From positions 62,001 to 126,000 of the forward strand of contig NZ_KB898326.1 of the NCBI RefSeq assembly GCF_000377625.1: a stretch of DNA of 64,000 bases, read 5' to 3'. The notes under the pieces were generated by a model. It was given only the letters and a program-made list of their open reading frames with translations. It ran no database searches and was not told the origin of the DNA. Of the stretch, positions 44,568-53,388 are shown in pieces. The stretch is from Prevotella veroralis DSM 19559 = JCM 6290 (GTDB lineage Bacteria > Bacteroidota > Bacteroidia > Bacteroidales > Bacteroidaceae). Position 1 is the stretch's first letter, and the number at the start of each line of letters is the position of its first letter. The translations under genes were made by a program, and so were the position numbers.

Positions 44568-45551
44568 TTATTTAATAATCAATGACATACCGGGCTTTAA
44601 ACCATCTACTTTCTGCACTGGACGAGCCTTTACTTGGAAAGTCTTTAAGTCGTATTGTCCGTTGCTTTTCGTTGCTTTCCAAACAGCGTATGAACCTTGG
44701 TCTTTGAGTGAGGTAACCCGCATTTCGATCTGTTTGTCAAGTGCTGGGACATAGACCTTGAGCTTTGTTCCAATCTTCATGTCCTTTAGTTGATCCTCAC
44801 GAACATTAAAGGTTCCCCATATATCATCAACCATTGAGATGCTCATGATAGGACTACCAAATCCAACGAGTTCGCCCACTTTAGGATAGATGGTCTCTAC
44901 TTCGCCATCAGCTGTTGCACGTTGAACAGTCTCTTTCAGTACTGAACGGACAACATCAATAGCCGAAGTAGCTGCTTGCGCCTGCTTTCTTGCAGCCTCT
45001 TTAGCCTCTTTGCGCGCTCCACTCTTCGCCAGTTCCCATTGCGACTTAGCGACTTGCACACCTGCTTGAGTTGCTTCAAAGGCAGCCTTTGCCTCGTCCC
45101 GCTTCTGCGCACTCATCACTCCCTCGTCAAAGAGTCGTTGCATACGTCCGTAGGTTTTCTCGGCTATTCCGTTCGCAGCAATAGCCTGTTGATACACTTG
45201 ATAAGCACTTTCAACAGCCTCACGGCGGGTTGGTGCCTCTGTTAAAGCACTGATGGCTTCAGTCGCCCCAGCAGTTGCTTCAGCCACTTTCTCCTGTGCG
45301 TTGGCTTCAGGAATAGCCAGTTTTGCAAGGATATCACCCTTATGAACATGGTCACCTTCCTTTACTAAGAGTTCAGTTACACGTCCCGGTAACTTGCAAG
45401 CCACACGATATTCACTCACTTCGACCTGCCCTTGGATGATTTCTGGCGTGCGGTCGATGGTGAAGTAACCAATGACTGCAACGATGACAACTACTGCGAC
45501 GAAGCCTAAAACAGCCAGAAGAATATTGTTATGTTGTGATTTTGCTGACAT
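44568..45551 (-). CDS. HlyD-family membrane fusion protein (exporter gene 2)
   Basis: Periplasmic adaptor of 327 residues. N-terminal anchor (LLAVLGFVAVVVIVAVIGY), lipoyl/biotinyl half (KEGDHVHKGDILAKL, about 70), a long coiled coil (about 88-200, rich in Ala/Lys), a second lipoyl half (GEVETIYPKVGELVGFGSPI) and a beta barrel. Links the inner-membrane permeases to the TolC-like protein encoded just upstream. Confidence 0.9.
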   Translation of the reverse strand: MSAKSQHNNILLAVLGFVAVVVIVAVIGYFTIDRTPEIIQGQVEVSEYRVACKLPGRVTELLVKEGDHVHKGDILAKLAIPEANAQEKVAEATAGATEAISALTEAPTRREAVESAYQVYQQAIAANGIAEKTYGRMQRLFDEGVMSAQKRDEAKAAFEATQAGVQVAKSQWELAKSGARKEAKEAARKQAQAATSAIDVVRSVLKETVQRATADGEVETIYPKVGELVGFGSPIMSISMVDDIWGTFNVREDQLKDMKIGTKLKVYVPALDKQIEMRVTSLKDQGSYAVWKATKSNGQYDLKTFQVKARPVQKVDGLKPGMSLIIK

Positions 45552-45598
45552 AAGTATTGTTGTTTTTACTTTTAATGATCTATTTCCACCTTATTATA

Positions 45599-47104
45599 TT
45601 ATAGCTCTCCGATTGCTTTCTGAACACTGCTTTGTGCCAACTTAACGGCAATCTCTGCATCAATAATCGCTGTGCGGGCTGTCTGCCAAGCCGTTTGAGC
45701 GGTCATGACGTCGGTTACTGTCATCACTCCCTCTCGAAAACCAACGTTCGCACAACGTAGGTTTTCCTCTGCAGCCGACATATTTTTATGCGCTGTAGTG
45801 AGCTGTTTGTTGGCATCTCTGAGGCGTAGACGGCTCTGTTCAATATCAAGTTCTATTTTCTTTTGAGCGTCATTCAGCTCCATTCGAGCTATACTGGTTG
45901 CGGTCTTACTGGCACGTATCTTATATTTATTCTCCCCCCATGTCCATAGCGGCATTTGCACTGTTACACCGATATTCCATAGTCCGGAGAATCGGTTTTG
46001 GAACCCATTAAAGACGTTAGGGTTCATTACTGTATAGCCACCAGTTAGTAAGATGTGGGGGCGATAGAGTGCAGTAATGAGCTTGGTGTTCTGCTCGCTG
46101 ATCTCAACTGCATTCTGTAACAAACGCAGTTCGGGGCGTGCTTCGCTGATAGTGGCACTGTCTGATGCTGCTTTTATACGATTATCAAGTTGGGAAGAAG
46201 GCGTTGCCTGAATGTCTGCATCCCCTTCGTCAGCTAATAGAATATCCCCATCTAAACTAATACCACATAATTCGCACAATGCCATCTTAGCAAGTGAAAC
46301 ACCACTCTGGATACGTGCTATCTGTAAGTCGGCAGTGTTAACTACGACGTCAACCTTCAATCCGTCAGCCCTTGTAGCTACTCCTTCGCGGATCATCTTT
46401 TTGACATCGTCGTCCAGTTTCTGTGCTAAGTTGCGATATTGAAGAGCAAGTGTTTCCTTCTTCTTGAGCGATACTGCCAACCAGTAAGCATTATCCACAC
46501 CATATAGAACAAGCTGTCTTTTCAGGTCGATGTTGTTCTGTGCTACTTGCTCACCGAGGGCTGCCATGTCATTAGCCGCTTTAATAGCTCCACCCATGTA
46601 GATCGGTTGACTCACGAGAATCCCACCTGCATATACGTTCTTCGTGTTGGTTCGGAAAGCGTCTTTGATAGTCGTTCCGATGTTGTTGGCAGCCTGTGTA
46701 AGGGGAGAGGCGATATTGTTCAACACCTGTCCCAATTGCTGTGCTGTTTGTGGACTAATAATCCCTTGTTGTGCAAGGGTGGTCAGATTCTGTCCCAATT
46801 GATTACCCAACTGTCCCACAGAATTCGTCCCTAAATTGGTAAGGGCAGACTTCTGTTTACCATTCAAGATCGATACTTCACGTGAGAAATGTTGGTATCC
46901 TGCAAGTCCATCTACCCTTGGTAAGTACTTTGTCTTAGCTGCCTTATGTGCGTTCTCTGCAACATCAGCAGTCATCTTAGATATCTTTAACTGTCGATTG
47001 TTCCGTAAAGCAAGCTCCCGACACTGCGTTAGTGACAACACACCTTGCGCCTGTATGCCATGGAGAGAACAGAACAATATCACAAAAGTAAATAGTCTTC
47101 TCAT
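45599..47104 (-). CDS. TolC-family outer-membrane channel (exporter gene 1)
   Basis: Outer-membrane efflux protein of 501 residues with signal peptide (SLHGIQAQG) and the two TolC repeats: LTQCRELALRNNRQLK near 25 and the second OEP repeat after about 320 (RLRLRDANKQLTTAHKNMSAAEENL, LRCANVGFREGVMTVTDVM). An unusual Gln/Asn-rich segment (about 90-150; NSVGQLGNQLGQNL, SPQTAQQLGQVL) lies in the first half. First gene of the exporter operon; TATATTTG at 47137-47144. Confidence 0.9.
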   Translation of the reverse strand: MRRLFTFVILFCSLHGIQAQGVLSLTQCRELALRNNRQLKISKMTADVAENAHKAAKTKYLPRVDGLAGYQHFSREVSILNGKQKSALTNLGTNSVGQLGNQLGQNLTTLAQQGIISPQTAQQLGQVLNNIASPLTQAANNIGTTIKDAFRTNTKNVYAGGILVSQPIYMGGAIKAANDMAALGEQVAQNNIDLKRQLVLYGVDNAYWLAVSLKKKETLALQYRNLAQKLDDDVKKMIREGVATRADGLKVDVVVNTADLQIARIQSGVSLAKMALCELCGISLDGDILLADEGDADIQATPSSQLDNRIKAASDSATISEARPELRLLQNAVEISEQNTKLITALYRPHILLTGGYTVMNPNVFNGFQNRFSGLWNIGVTVQMPLWTWGENKYKIRASKTATSIARMELNDAQKKIELDIEQSRLRLRDANKQLTTAHKNMSAAEENLRCANVGFREGVMTVTDVMTAQTAWQTARTAIIDAEIAVKLAQSSVQKAIGEL

Positions 47105-47136
47105 TTACGATAGTTACGCTATTAAATTAATAGATG

Positions 47137-47144
47137 CAAATATA
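47137..47144 (-). promoter_or_regulatory. -7 box of the exporter operon
   Basis: TATATTTG on the minus strand, 32 bp before the TolC-like ATG. A TTTG lies 23 bp further upstream, a little beyond normal spacing. Confidence 0.5.
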
Positions 47145-47248
47145 ACCTTTTTAAATGACTTATTACTCAAATAGAGGTCACTAATCCTTAAATTTAAAAA
47201 AAGAGCCTATTTTTAAGGAAATATAGAACAACTTTAGAAATAAATAAC

Positions 47249-47256
47249 TATCTTTG
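47249..47256 (+). promoter_or_regulatory. -7 box of the DUF4492-cydAB operon
   Basis: TATCTTTG, 44 bp before the GTG at 47301. Confidence 0.55.
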
Positions 47257-47300
47257 CAACCGCAATCTGTATTAAATACAAAGTAAGAAAACATTTCACT

Positions 47301-47516
47301 GTGACAAAGAAGAGTTTTTTTTATCGTGCTTTCGACCTCTATTACGATGGCTTCAAGCACATGACTTTGGGCAAGACATTATGGATGGTGATTATAGTTA
47401 AGCTAATCATTATCTTCCTTGTGCTTAAAGTTTTCTTCTTTCCGAACTATTTGAAGCAACGGACGAAACCAGGTAAAGAAAGCGAATTTGTTGAACAGCA
47501 GCTCTTGAAAAGATAG
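47301..47516 (+). CDS. DUF4492 small membrane protein, cyd-associated
   Basis: Protein of 71 residues with one membrane helix (WMVIIVKLIIIFLVLKVFFF) after an amphipathic start, matching the DUF4492 family that precedes cydA in Bacteroidota. Starts with GTG; no upstream ATG is in frame. May be a small accessory subunit of the bd oxidase, like CydX elsewhere, but it is not CydX by sequence; that role is an inference from position. Confidence 0.82.
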   Translation: MTKKSFFYRAFDLYYDGFKHMTLGKTLWMVIIVKLIIIFLVLKVFFFPNYLKQRTKPGKESEFVEQQLLKR

Positions 47517-47600
47517 CTGATAAGAGGGCACAAATAGTTTGCTCCTAATCTAAATGATAGTTACATCAATTCATAACAATTAATAATTAACAGAGAAACA

Positions 47601-49136
47601 ATGGAAAACCTACTCTTAACCATTGACCCAGGAACAGTTGACTGGTCGCGTGCGCAGTTCGCACTAACAGCCATCTATCACTGGTTATTCGTCCCATTAA
47701 CGCTTGGATTAGCGGTTATTATGGGTATTATGGAAACTTGCTATTACCGGACGCGTAAGGAGTTTTGGCGTTCAGCAGCCCAGTTCTGGCAGCGACTCTT
47801 TGGTATTAACTTTGCCATGGGAGTGGCTACTGGCATCATACTTGAGTTCGAGTTTGGTACCAATTGGAGTAATTACTCTTGGTTTGTTGGCGACATCTTC
47901 GGTGCTCCACTGGCAATAGAAGGAATCCTCGCGTTCTTTATGGAGTCCACATTCGTTGCTGTTATGTTCTTCGGATGGTCGAAGGTCTCTGCTGGTTTTC
48001 ACCTTGCTTCGACATGGTTAACAGGCTTAGGCGCAACGCTATCAGCGTGGTGGATTCTTGTTGCTAACGCTTGGATGCAATATCCAATAGGCTGTACTTT
48101 CAACCCAGAGACGATGCGTAACGAGATGACCTCATTCTTGGACGTAGCTTTAAGTCCATTTGCTATTGACAAATTCACCCATACAGTCACCTCTGCTTGG
48201 GTACTTGGTGCAGCCTTCACTGTCGGTGTAAGCTGCTGGTATCTATTGCGTAAACGCCACGTGGAACTCGCTAAGCAGAGTATTAAGATAGGTTCTATCG
48301 TTGGTTTGGTAGCCTCTTTCTTAACTGCATTTACGGGTCACGACTCAGCTTATATGGTCGCTCAAACACAGCCAATGAAGCTCGCTGCGATGGAAGCATT
48401 GTATGAGGGAGGAAACAGCCAGAGCCTTACAGGTATTGCAATGGTCAATCCCTTCAAGCAACCAGACTATATGAACGAGTCTGAACCACCTATGCGTGTG
48501 GCTGTTCCAAATATGTTATCAATCCTCGCAACAAAGTCTACTACTGGCTATGTTCCTGGTGTTCGAGACATCATCAAGGGCTATACTAAGGCAGATGGAA
48601 CCAAAGAGCCTTCCTTGAAAGAGAAGCAGGAACGAGGCAAGAGAGCCATTCAAGCACTCAAAGACTATCGTGCAGGAAAGGACAAAGAAAGCAATGAGAA
48701 GATCCTTGACCATGATATGAAATACTTCGGATATGGCTATATCAAGGATGCCAATCAACTGGTACCTTTCATTCCAATTAACTTCTGGGCGTTCCGTATA
48801 ATGGTAGGTCTTGGCGGCTTATTCATCCTTGTCTTCGCTGTAATGTTATTCCTTCTCTATAAGAAAGACATTACTCGTCCACGTTGGTTACAGTATTTAG
48901 GAATAGCGTTGATACCGCTCGCTTACATTGCAAGTGAGAGTGGTTGGCTTGTTGCCGAGTTTGGTCGTCAACCTTGGACAATACAAGACATGCTACCTAC
49001 TTGGGCTGCTGTTAGCGACCTGTCAAGCGGTGGTATCGCCTTCACCTTCTTCCTCTTTCTTGTGTTATTTACGGCTATGTTAACCGTAGAGATTAGTATT
49101 ATGTGTAAGCAAATAAAGAAAGGACCAGCTCTATGA
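47601..49136 (+). CDS. cydA: Cytochrome bd oxidase subunit I
   Basis: Quinol oxidase haem-bearing subunit of 511 residues, inner membrane. Haem ligands: His in AIYHWLFVPLT (about 27), His in DKFTHTVTSAW (about 193) and Met in FWAFRIMVG (about 400). GHDSAYMVAQTQPMK, the quinone-loop start, is near 254. Supports oxygen scavenging or microaerobic respiration in an otherwise anaerobic lineage. Overlaps cydB by 4 bp. Confidence 0.96.
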   Translation: MENLLLTIDPGTVDWSRAQFALTAIYHWLFVPLTLGLAVIMGIMETCYYRTRKEFWRSAAQFWQRLFGINFAMGVATGIILEFEFGTNWSNYSWFVGDIFGAPLAIEGILAFFMESTFVAVMFFGWSKVSAGFHLASTWLTGLGATLSAWWILVANAWMQYPIGCTFNPETMRNEMTSFLDVALSPFAIDKFTHTVTSAWVLGAAFTVGVSCWYLLRKRHVELAKQSIKIGSIVGLVASFLTAFTGHDSAYMVAQTQPMKLAAMEALYEGGNSQSLTGIAMVNPFKQPDYMNESEPPMRVAVPNMLSILATKSTTGYVPGVRDIIKGYTKADGTKEPSLKEKQERGKRAIQALKDYRAGKDKESNEKILDHDMKYFGYGYIKDANQLVPFIPINFWAFRIMVGLGGLFILVFAVMLFLLYKKDITRPRWLQYLGIALIPLAYIASESGWLVAEFGRQPWTIQDMLPTWAAVSDLSSGGIAFTFFLFLVLFTAMLTVEISIMCKQIKKGPAL

Positions 49137-50275
49137 CATACTATTTCCTACAAAACTATTGGTGGTTTATCATCTCACTATTGGGCGCGTTGCTCGTTTT
49201 CTTACTATTCGTACAAGGCGCAAACTCGATGATCTTCCAGTTAGGAAAGACTCCCGACGACCGCAGAATGTTGATTAACTCCACTGGAAGAAAGTGGGAG
49301 TTCACCTTTACAACACTTGTTACATTCGGCGGGGCATTCTTTGCTTCATTCCCATTGTTCTATAGTACGAGCTTTGGAAGTGCTTATTGGATATGGTTAT
49401 TGATCTTGTTTACATTCATCATACAGGCTGTTAGCTATGAATTTCAGAACAAGGCGGGTAACATCTTTGGTGTTCGTACATTCCAAACATGCCTTATCAT
49501 CAATGGTATTCTTGGTCCGTTGCTCTTAGGCGGAGCTGTTGCAACCTTCTTCACAGGCTCTAATTTCATCGTAGAAAAGGCTAACATCACCAATAGCATG
49601 CAACCCGTTATCTCTCATTGGGCTAATGGTTCACGTGGACTTGACGTCTTACTCAATCCTTGGGTAGTCATCTTTGGTATTGCAGTGGTGTTCTTAGCAC
49701 GCATCCTGGGTACGCTCTACATTAATAATAATGTAAACGACGATACAATCCGTACCCGTGTTCGCAAGCAGTTATTGGTTAATACCATCCTTTTCTTGCT
49801 CTTCTTCTTACCTTTCCTCATTGTTACTTTGTTCAGCGAGGGCTATGCGGTAAATGAAGCAGGTACTATCGTCATGGAGCCTATGAAGTATTTTAACAAC
49901 CTACTAACGATGTGGCCATTGGCTATTATCCTACTTGTGGGTGTTGTCCTACTTCTTTTTGGAATCATCAAGACCATCTTTAAACCCAATTATGTGCGTG
50001 GTATATGGCCTGCAGGTATAGGAGTTGTATGTGTGGTATTGGTTCTCTTCCTCATTGCAGGATGGAACAACACAGCTTACTATCCCTCTACTGCCGACTT
50101 ACAGAGCTCTTTGACCATTCAAAACAGCTCATCAAGTGAGTTCACACTCAAGGCTATGTTCTACGTAAGTTTCCTCGTTCCATTCGTCTTGGCATACATT
50201 GTTTATGCTTGGAGAGCCATTGATAAGAAAGCTATCGACCGACAGGAAATAACAGAGGATGACCATGCTTATTAA
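49133..50275 (+). CDS. cydB: Cytochrome bd oxidase subunit II
   Basis: Membrane subunit of 380 residues with about eight to nine helices and the CydB beginning (LQNYWWFIISLLGALLVFLL). FVQGANSM and GRKWEFTFTTLVTFGGAFFA are family segments. ATGA overlap with cydA implies coupled translation. The operon ends at the terminator 50313-50360. Confidence 0.95.
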   Translation: MTYYFLQNYWWFIISLLGALLVFLLFVQGANSMIFQLGKTPDDRRMLINSTGRKWEFTFTTLVTFGGAFFASFPLFYSTSFGSAYWIWLLILFTFIIQAVSYEFQNKAGNIFGVRTFQTCLIINGILGPLLLGGAVATFFTGSNFIVEKANITNSMQPVISHWANGSRGLDVLLNPWVVIFGIAVVFLARILGTLYINNNVNDDTIRTRVRKQLLVNTILFLLFFLPFLIVTLFSEGYAVNEAGTIVMEPMKYFNNLLTMWPLAIILLVGVVLLLFGIIKTIFKPNYVRGIWPAGIGVVCVVLVLFLIAGWNNTAYYPSTADLQSSLTIQNSSSSEFTLKAMFYVSFLVPFVLAYIVYAWRAIDKKAIDRQEITEDDHAY

Positions 50276-50312
50276 GAAGTAAACGTATTTTTTATATACA
50301 AATAACCATCAG

Positions 50313-50360
50313 AGGTGGGAGAGAATACCGATAATAAGGTATTTCTTCCACCTTGTTTTT
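50313..50360 (+). terminator. Terminator of the cyd operon
   Basis: Stem GAGGTGGGAGAGAATACC/GGTATTTCTTCCACCTT (two mismatches), loop about 7 nt, followed by TTTTTT. Confidence 0.85.
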
Positions 50361-50426
50361 TCCCCTTAAAGATAAAGGGAATAACGATATTGAGCGTCCT
50401 CTGTGTACTATTCATCATTTTTTATG

Positions 50427-50434
50427 TATCTTTG
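50427..50434 (+). promoter_or_regulatory. -7 box of the patatin gene
   Basis: TATCTTTG, 46 bp before the ATG. Confidence 0.5.
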
Positions 50435-50480
50435 CAGGGCTCACAACCTTTTTGGGAAAGTGTAAGATGAACTAAAGATA

Positions 50481-51341
50481 ATGGCAATGAAGAAGGGACT
50501 AGTACTTGAAGGAGGCGCCATGCGTGGGCTTTTTTCCGCTGGTGTAATAGATGTTCTCATGGAAAACAACCTATCGCCAGATGGCGTTATAGGTGTTTCT
50601 GCGGGTGCAGCCTTTGGTTGCAATATGAAGTCGAAACAGCCGGGACGTGTCATAAGGTATAATAAGAAGTTAGCACATGACTGGCGTTATGCCTCTTTCC
50701 GTTCGCTTCTTACGACTGGCGACTACTTCGGTGGCGAGTATGCCTACCATTACATGCCTCGCAAATTAGACTATTTTGATGTCGAAACATTCCGTAATAA
50801 CCCTATGGAGTTTTGGGTTGTTTGTACGAACGTAGGCACTGGCAAGGCGGTATATAAGCGTTTAATGGAGGTCAACGACGCTTGTCTCGAATACATCCGA
50901 GCCTCGGCTTCGATGCCGATAGCCGCTCGCATTGTCACAATAGAGGGTAAGAAGCTACTAGACGGTGGTATTGCCGACTCCATCCCATTGCGTTTTTTCC
51001 AAGAGCAAGGCTATAATCGTAACCTAGTTGTGCTCACTCAACCAGCTAATTACGTAAAGAAACCAAACAAACTCATGCCTCTTATGCGCCTTTGGTTGCG
51101 TCGCCACCCTCGCATCATACGTGCTTTAGAACAGCGACATATCATGTATAACAATCAGTTAGAGTATGTTCGTCAAGAAGAGAAAAAGCCCAACACACTC
51201 GTCATACGACCTAAAAAGCCTCTGATCATAGGGCATATTTCGCACAATCCAGACGACATGCAGGCTACATACGACCATGGAAGAGAGGTTGCCACAGAGC
51301 ATTTGGAGGAGATAAAAGCATTCTTTTGCATACGAAGATAG
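50481..51341 (+). CDS. Patatin-like phospholipase (RssA/YjjU type)
   Basis: Cytoplasmic Ser-Asp lipase of 286 residues. Oxyanion loop EGGAMRGLFSAGV (residues about 10-22), nucleophile GVSAG (about 38-42) and catalytic DGG in LLDGGIADSIP (about 158). Closest by pattern to bacterial YjjU-type patatins. Its last residues (FFCIRR) are encoded by the start of a repeat block whose copy at 5144 carries the same 'ttttgcatacgaag'. Confidence 0.88.
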   Translation: MAMKKGLVLEGGAMRGLFSAGVIDVLMENNLSPDGVIGVSAGAAFGCNMKSKQPGRVIRYNKKLAHDWRYASFRSLLTTGDYFGGEYAYHYMPRKLDYFDVETFRNNPMEFWVVCTNVGTGKAVYKRLMEVNDACLEYIRASASMPIAARIVTIEGKKLLDGGIADSIPLRFFQEQGYNRNLVVLTQPANYVKKPNKLMPLMRLWLRRHPRIIRALEQRHIMYNNQLEYVRQEEKKPNTLVIRPKKPLIIGHISHNPDDMQATYDHGREVATEHLEEIKAFFCIRR

Positions 51342-51590
51342 TATCACAAAATAGGGAACAGACGCCCTTGTCAGTCCGCATAAATACTATATTTGGGATA
51401 AAAGGAATATGTTATTAGAACGATATGTCCTTATACATCTTGTTTTTAAACCATGTTGTGAGGCGGACAGACGAGGGTGTCTGTCCCTACTTTGTGGATA
51501 TAGCTCCAGCAGTACAAACAACTCGTTTACTTGTCAACTATCAACTCATCAACTCTACCTAATTATAATTTTGAATTAGAAAAAGGCTTC
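51325..51590. repeat. Mosaic repeat island 11
   Basis: Near copy of 5137-5314: 'ttttgcatacgaag', degenerate GACAGACG palindrome (51357-51378), an 80-bp spacer that is also conserved, and an inverted palindrome (51464-51486). Then a GTTGAC-type module (51515-51555) and a truncated AT-rich module (51560-51580). Lies between convergent genes and overlaps the end of the patatin gene. Confidence 0.88.
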
Positions 51591-51596
51591 TCTTTC

Positions 51597-52397
51597 TTAC
51601 TTGCTCGTAGTCAATCCGCTACGTTTCGGGCGTTTGTAAGAGCGGTAATCATCAAGTTCTATTTCCACCTCAGGCTCTTTCAGTTCACCTTCTGACGGTA
51701 GTTGGAACTTCATATACTTAATATTCAAGCCTCGTTCAATCCATTGGTTCTCATAATAAGTATGGATTCCAAGGATCTCACGAGTGTTCTCGTCCATCTC
51801 ATTCTCAGCCGTTTTCGCACCTTCCTTCAACTCATTTCCATAGAGATCTTCCGTTCGGAAGAGTACAGGGAGGCTATTCACATTCACCATGTAAGTGGTA
51901 TATGTGAATAAGAAGTTCGAGTCCGTCTTTAAGTGAACGATACCTCCATCCACCAAGAAGTGGCGGTATCGGTTCATAAAGAACGTAGATGTCAAACGCT
52001 TGTGATAGTTCTTCATCTGTGGATCAGAGAAGGTTAACCATATTTCTTGCACCTCATTTGCACCAAAGAAGCGGTCGATTATCTCGATACTCGTGCGTAG
52101 GAACGCTACATTCGATAGCCCATCCTCCAGCGCCTGCTTAGCTCCTGTATAGATACGAGCACCCTTGATGTCAACACCAATGAAGTTGATGTCGGGATAA
52201 ACACGCGCTAGTCCGACGGTGTACTCACCTTTTCCGCATCCTAACTCAAGTACAATGGGGTTGTCGTTATGGAAGTATTGCTCCCTCCAATGCCCTTTCA
52301 TATCAAAAGGAACCTCACTGATCACACCGAAGGGATACTGAAAGACGTTCTTAAACGTCTCCATCTCTGCAAATTTCTGTAGTTTACCTTTACTCAT
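51597..52397 (-). CDS. trmB: tRNA (guanine-N7-)-methyltransferase
   Basis: SAM methyltransferase of 266 residues that makes m7G46 in tRNA. SAM-binding [15 protein letters not shown] (about 50-64), [17 protein letters not shown], and the family's substrate motif [13 protein letters not shown] (about 122), equal to the usual FPDPWPKKRHHKRR region. The C-terminal 40 residues are a basic/acidic extension ([18 protein letters not shown]). TAACTTTG ends 4 bp before the ATG. Confidence 0.94.
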   Translation of the reverse strand: MSKGKLQKFAEMETFKNVFQYPFGVISEVPFDMKGHWREQYFHNDNPIVLELGCGKGEYTVGLARVYPDINFIGVDIKGARIYTGAKQALEDGLSNVAFLRTSIEIIDRFFGANEVQEIWLTFSDPQMKNYHKRLTSTFFMNRYRHFLVDGGIVHLKTDSNFLFTYTTYMVNVNSLPVLFRTEDLYGNELKEGAKTAENEMDENTREILGIHTYYENQWIERGLNIKYMKFQLPSEGELKEPEVEIELDDYRSYKRPKRSGLTTSK

Positions 52398-52401
52398 GCT
52401 G

Positions 52402-52409
52402 CAAAGTTA
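52402..52409 (-). promoter_or_regulatory. -7 box of trmB, abutting the start codon
   Basis: TAACTTTG on the minus strand, 4 bp from the ATG at 52397; predicts a leaderless or nearly leaderless transcript. No good -33 element. Confidence 0.5.
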
Positions 52410-52514
52410 CAACAAAAATAAAGAATGTTATGTCAGTTCGAGTAAATTCTTCTTTCCATCGCTCTTAATCGGTTGCCACTTATAGCACAAACCTTCAGCT
52501 ATTGGCAATGAAAA

Positions 52515-52670
52515 GCCTTTCCTCCAACCCCTCTCCGAATGGCGAGGATCGAGGGGAGCATTGCCTGTAAATGAAGGAGGCGTTTCTTTGATGCAAGGAA
52601 AGGCTTTCTTCGATGGGAAGAGAGGCTTGTTTACATTTGAAGAAAGGCTTTCTTGCAAGGAGGAAAGACT
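52515..52670. repeat. Mosaic repeat island 12
   Basis: CCAACCCCTCTCCGAATGG module (52525-52556) and a GAAAGGCTTTC/AAGGAGGCG array related to the GAAACGCC arrays (52570-52660), in a divergent gap. Confidence 0.75.
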
Positions 52671-52710
52671 AAGCTAATGGAATACAAGGGTGTGTTTGCA
52701 ACTATGGATG

Positions 52711-52742
52711 TTTGTTGGTATCAGCAGAAAATAGTAACTTTG
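52711..52742 (+). promoter_or_regulatory. Promoter of the small Cys-rich gene
   Basis: TTTG 52711-52714, 20 bp, TAACTTTG 52735-52742, 50 bp before the ATG. Confidence 0.7.
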
Positions 52743-52792
52743 TACCCGTTATTATGGAATAATTTATATTGAAACTAAACTTTTGAAATAAG

Positions 52793-52996
52793 ATGATGGC
52801 ACCACAAATAGAATATTCTGATAGAGAGGAACGACTCGAGTTCATACAAGACCGTTATCATTGTAAAGCCCCTTCTTGTGGGCGATGTGGTTCGTGTGCT
52901 TTGCCAGATGGTGTACCTGCTGTAGAATACTTTGCCGATTATATTGATGGGAAGGTGGAGTATGTAAAGCTCGCAGCAAAGGTCTGGGACTATTAA
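52793..52996 (+). CDS. Small Cys-rich protein, function unknown
   Basis: Protein of 67 residues. Four Cys in C-x4-C-x2-C-x2-C (CKAPSCGRCGSC, residues about 24-35) between an acidic helical start (DREERLEFIQDRYH) and a C-terminal helix (VPAVEYFADYIDGKVEYVK). The spacing would suit a zinc or iron-sulfur site, which is inference. A full consensus promoter supports expression. Second in-frame ATG at 52796. Confidence 0.7.
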   Translation: MMAPQIEYSDREERLEFIQDRYHCKAPSCGRCGSCALPDGVPAVEYFADYIDGKVEYVKLAAKVWDY

Positions 52997-53051
52997 CGTC
53001 GTAACTTTGCAGGTGGATAGAAAAGTGGAGTTAACCTCCTTGAAGTAAACA

Positions 53052-53156
53052 CCCTAAAAGGGGAAACTTCTATTGCATCAGCTCTTGATGTTGGTGTGTC
53101 TTTGTGATACAAACCGCAGTTTATACCACAAAGATCCTTGTCCTGAAAGGGGAAAG
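53052..53156. other. Hairpin flanked by short direct repeats
   Basis: TCTTTGTG (53099-53106) pairs with CACAAAGA (53127-53134) around an inner AAAC-CGCA-GTTT. It is flanked by two copies of CCTRAAAGGGGAAA (about 53053-53066 and 53142-53155). No gene recognised between 52997 and 53360. Confidence 0.4.
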
Positions 53157-53360
53157 AATTACTCCAAAGTCGTAATTATAATGAGGAAAGACAATGAATG
53201 ACAGACAGACCAAGTCAGATACTGTGCGTGGTCGTATTCGTGGAGAGAGTTTTAAGGGTAATTACGGTAGATAGATTCTCCTACTTTTTTCTACTGAGCC
53301 ATAGCTTATTCAAAGTTTCTAACAAGATTATAGTTTGTAGGTTTGTATTTAAAAGGAAAA

Positions 53361-53384
53361 AGAGTATGTCATTAGACATACTCT
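53361..53384 (-). terminator. Terminator of tRNA-Lys
   Basis: Perfect stem AGAGTATGTC/GACATACTCT with ATTA-type loop, just after the tRNA on the minus strand, followed there by a T run. Confidence 0.9.
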
Positions 53385-53388
53385 TCTG

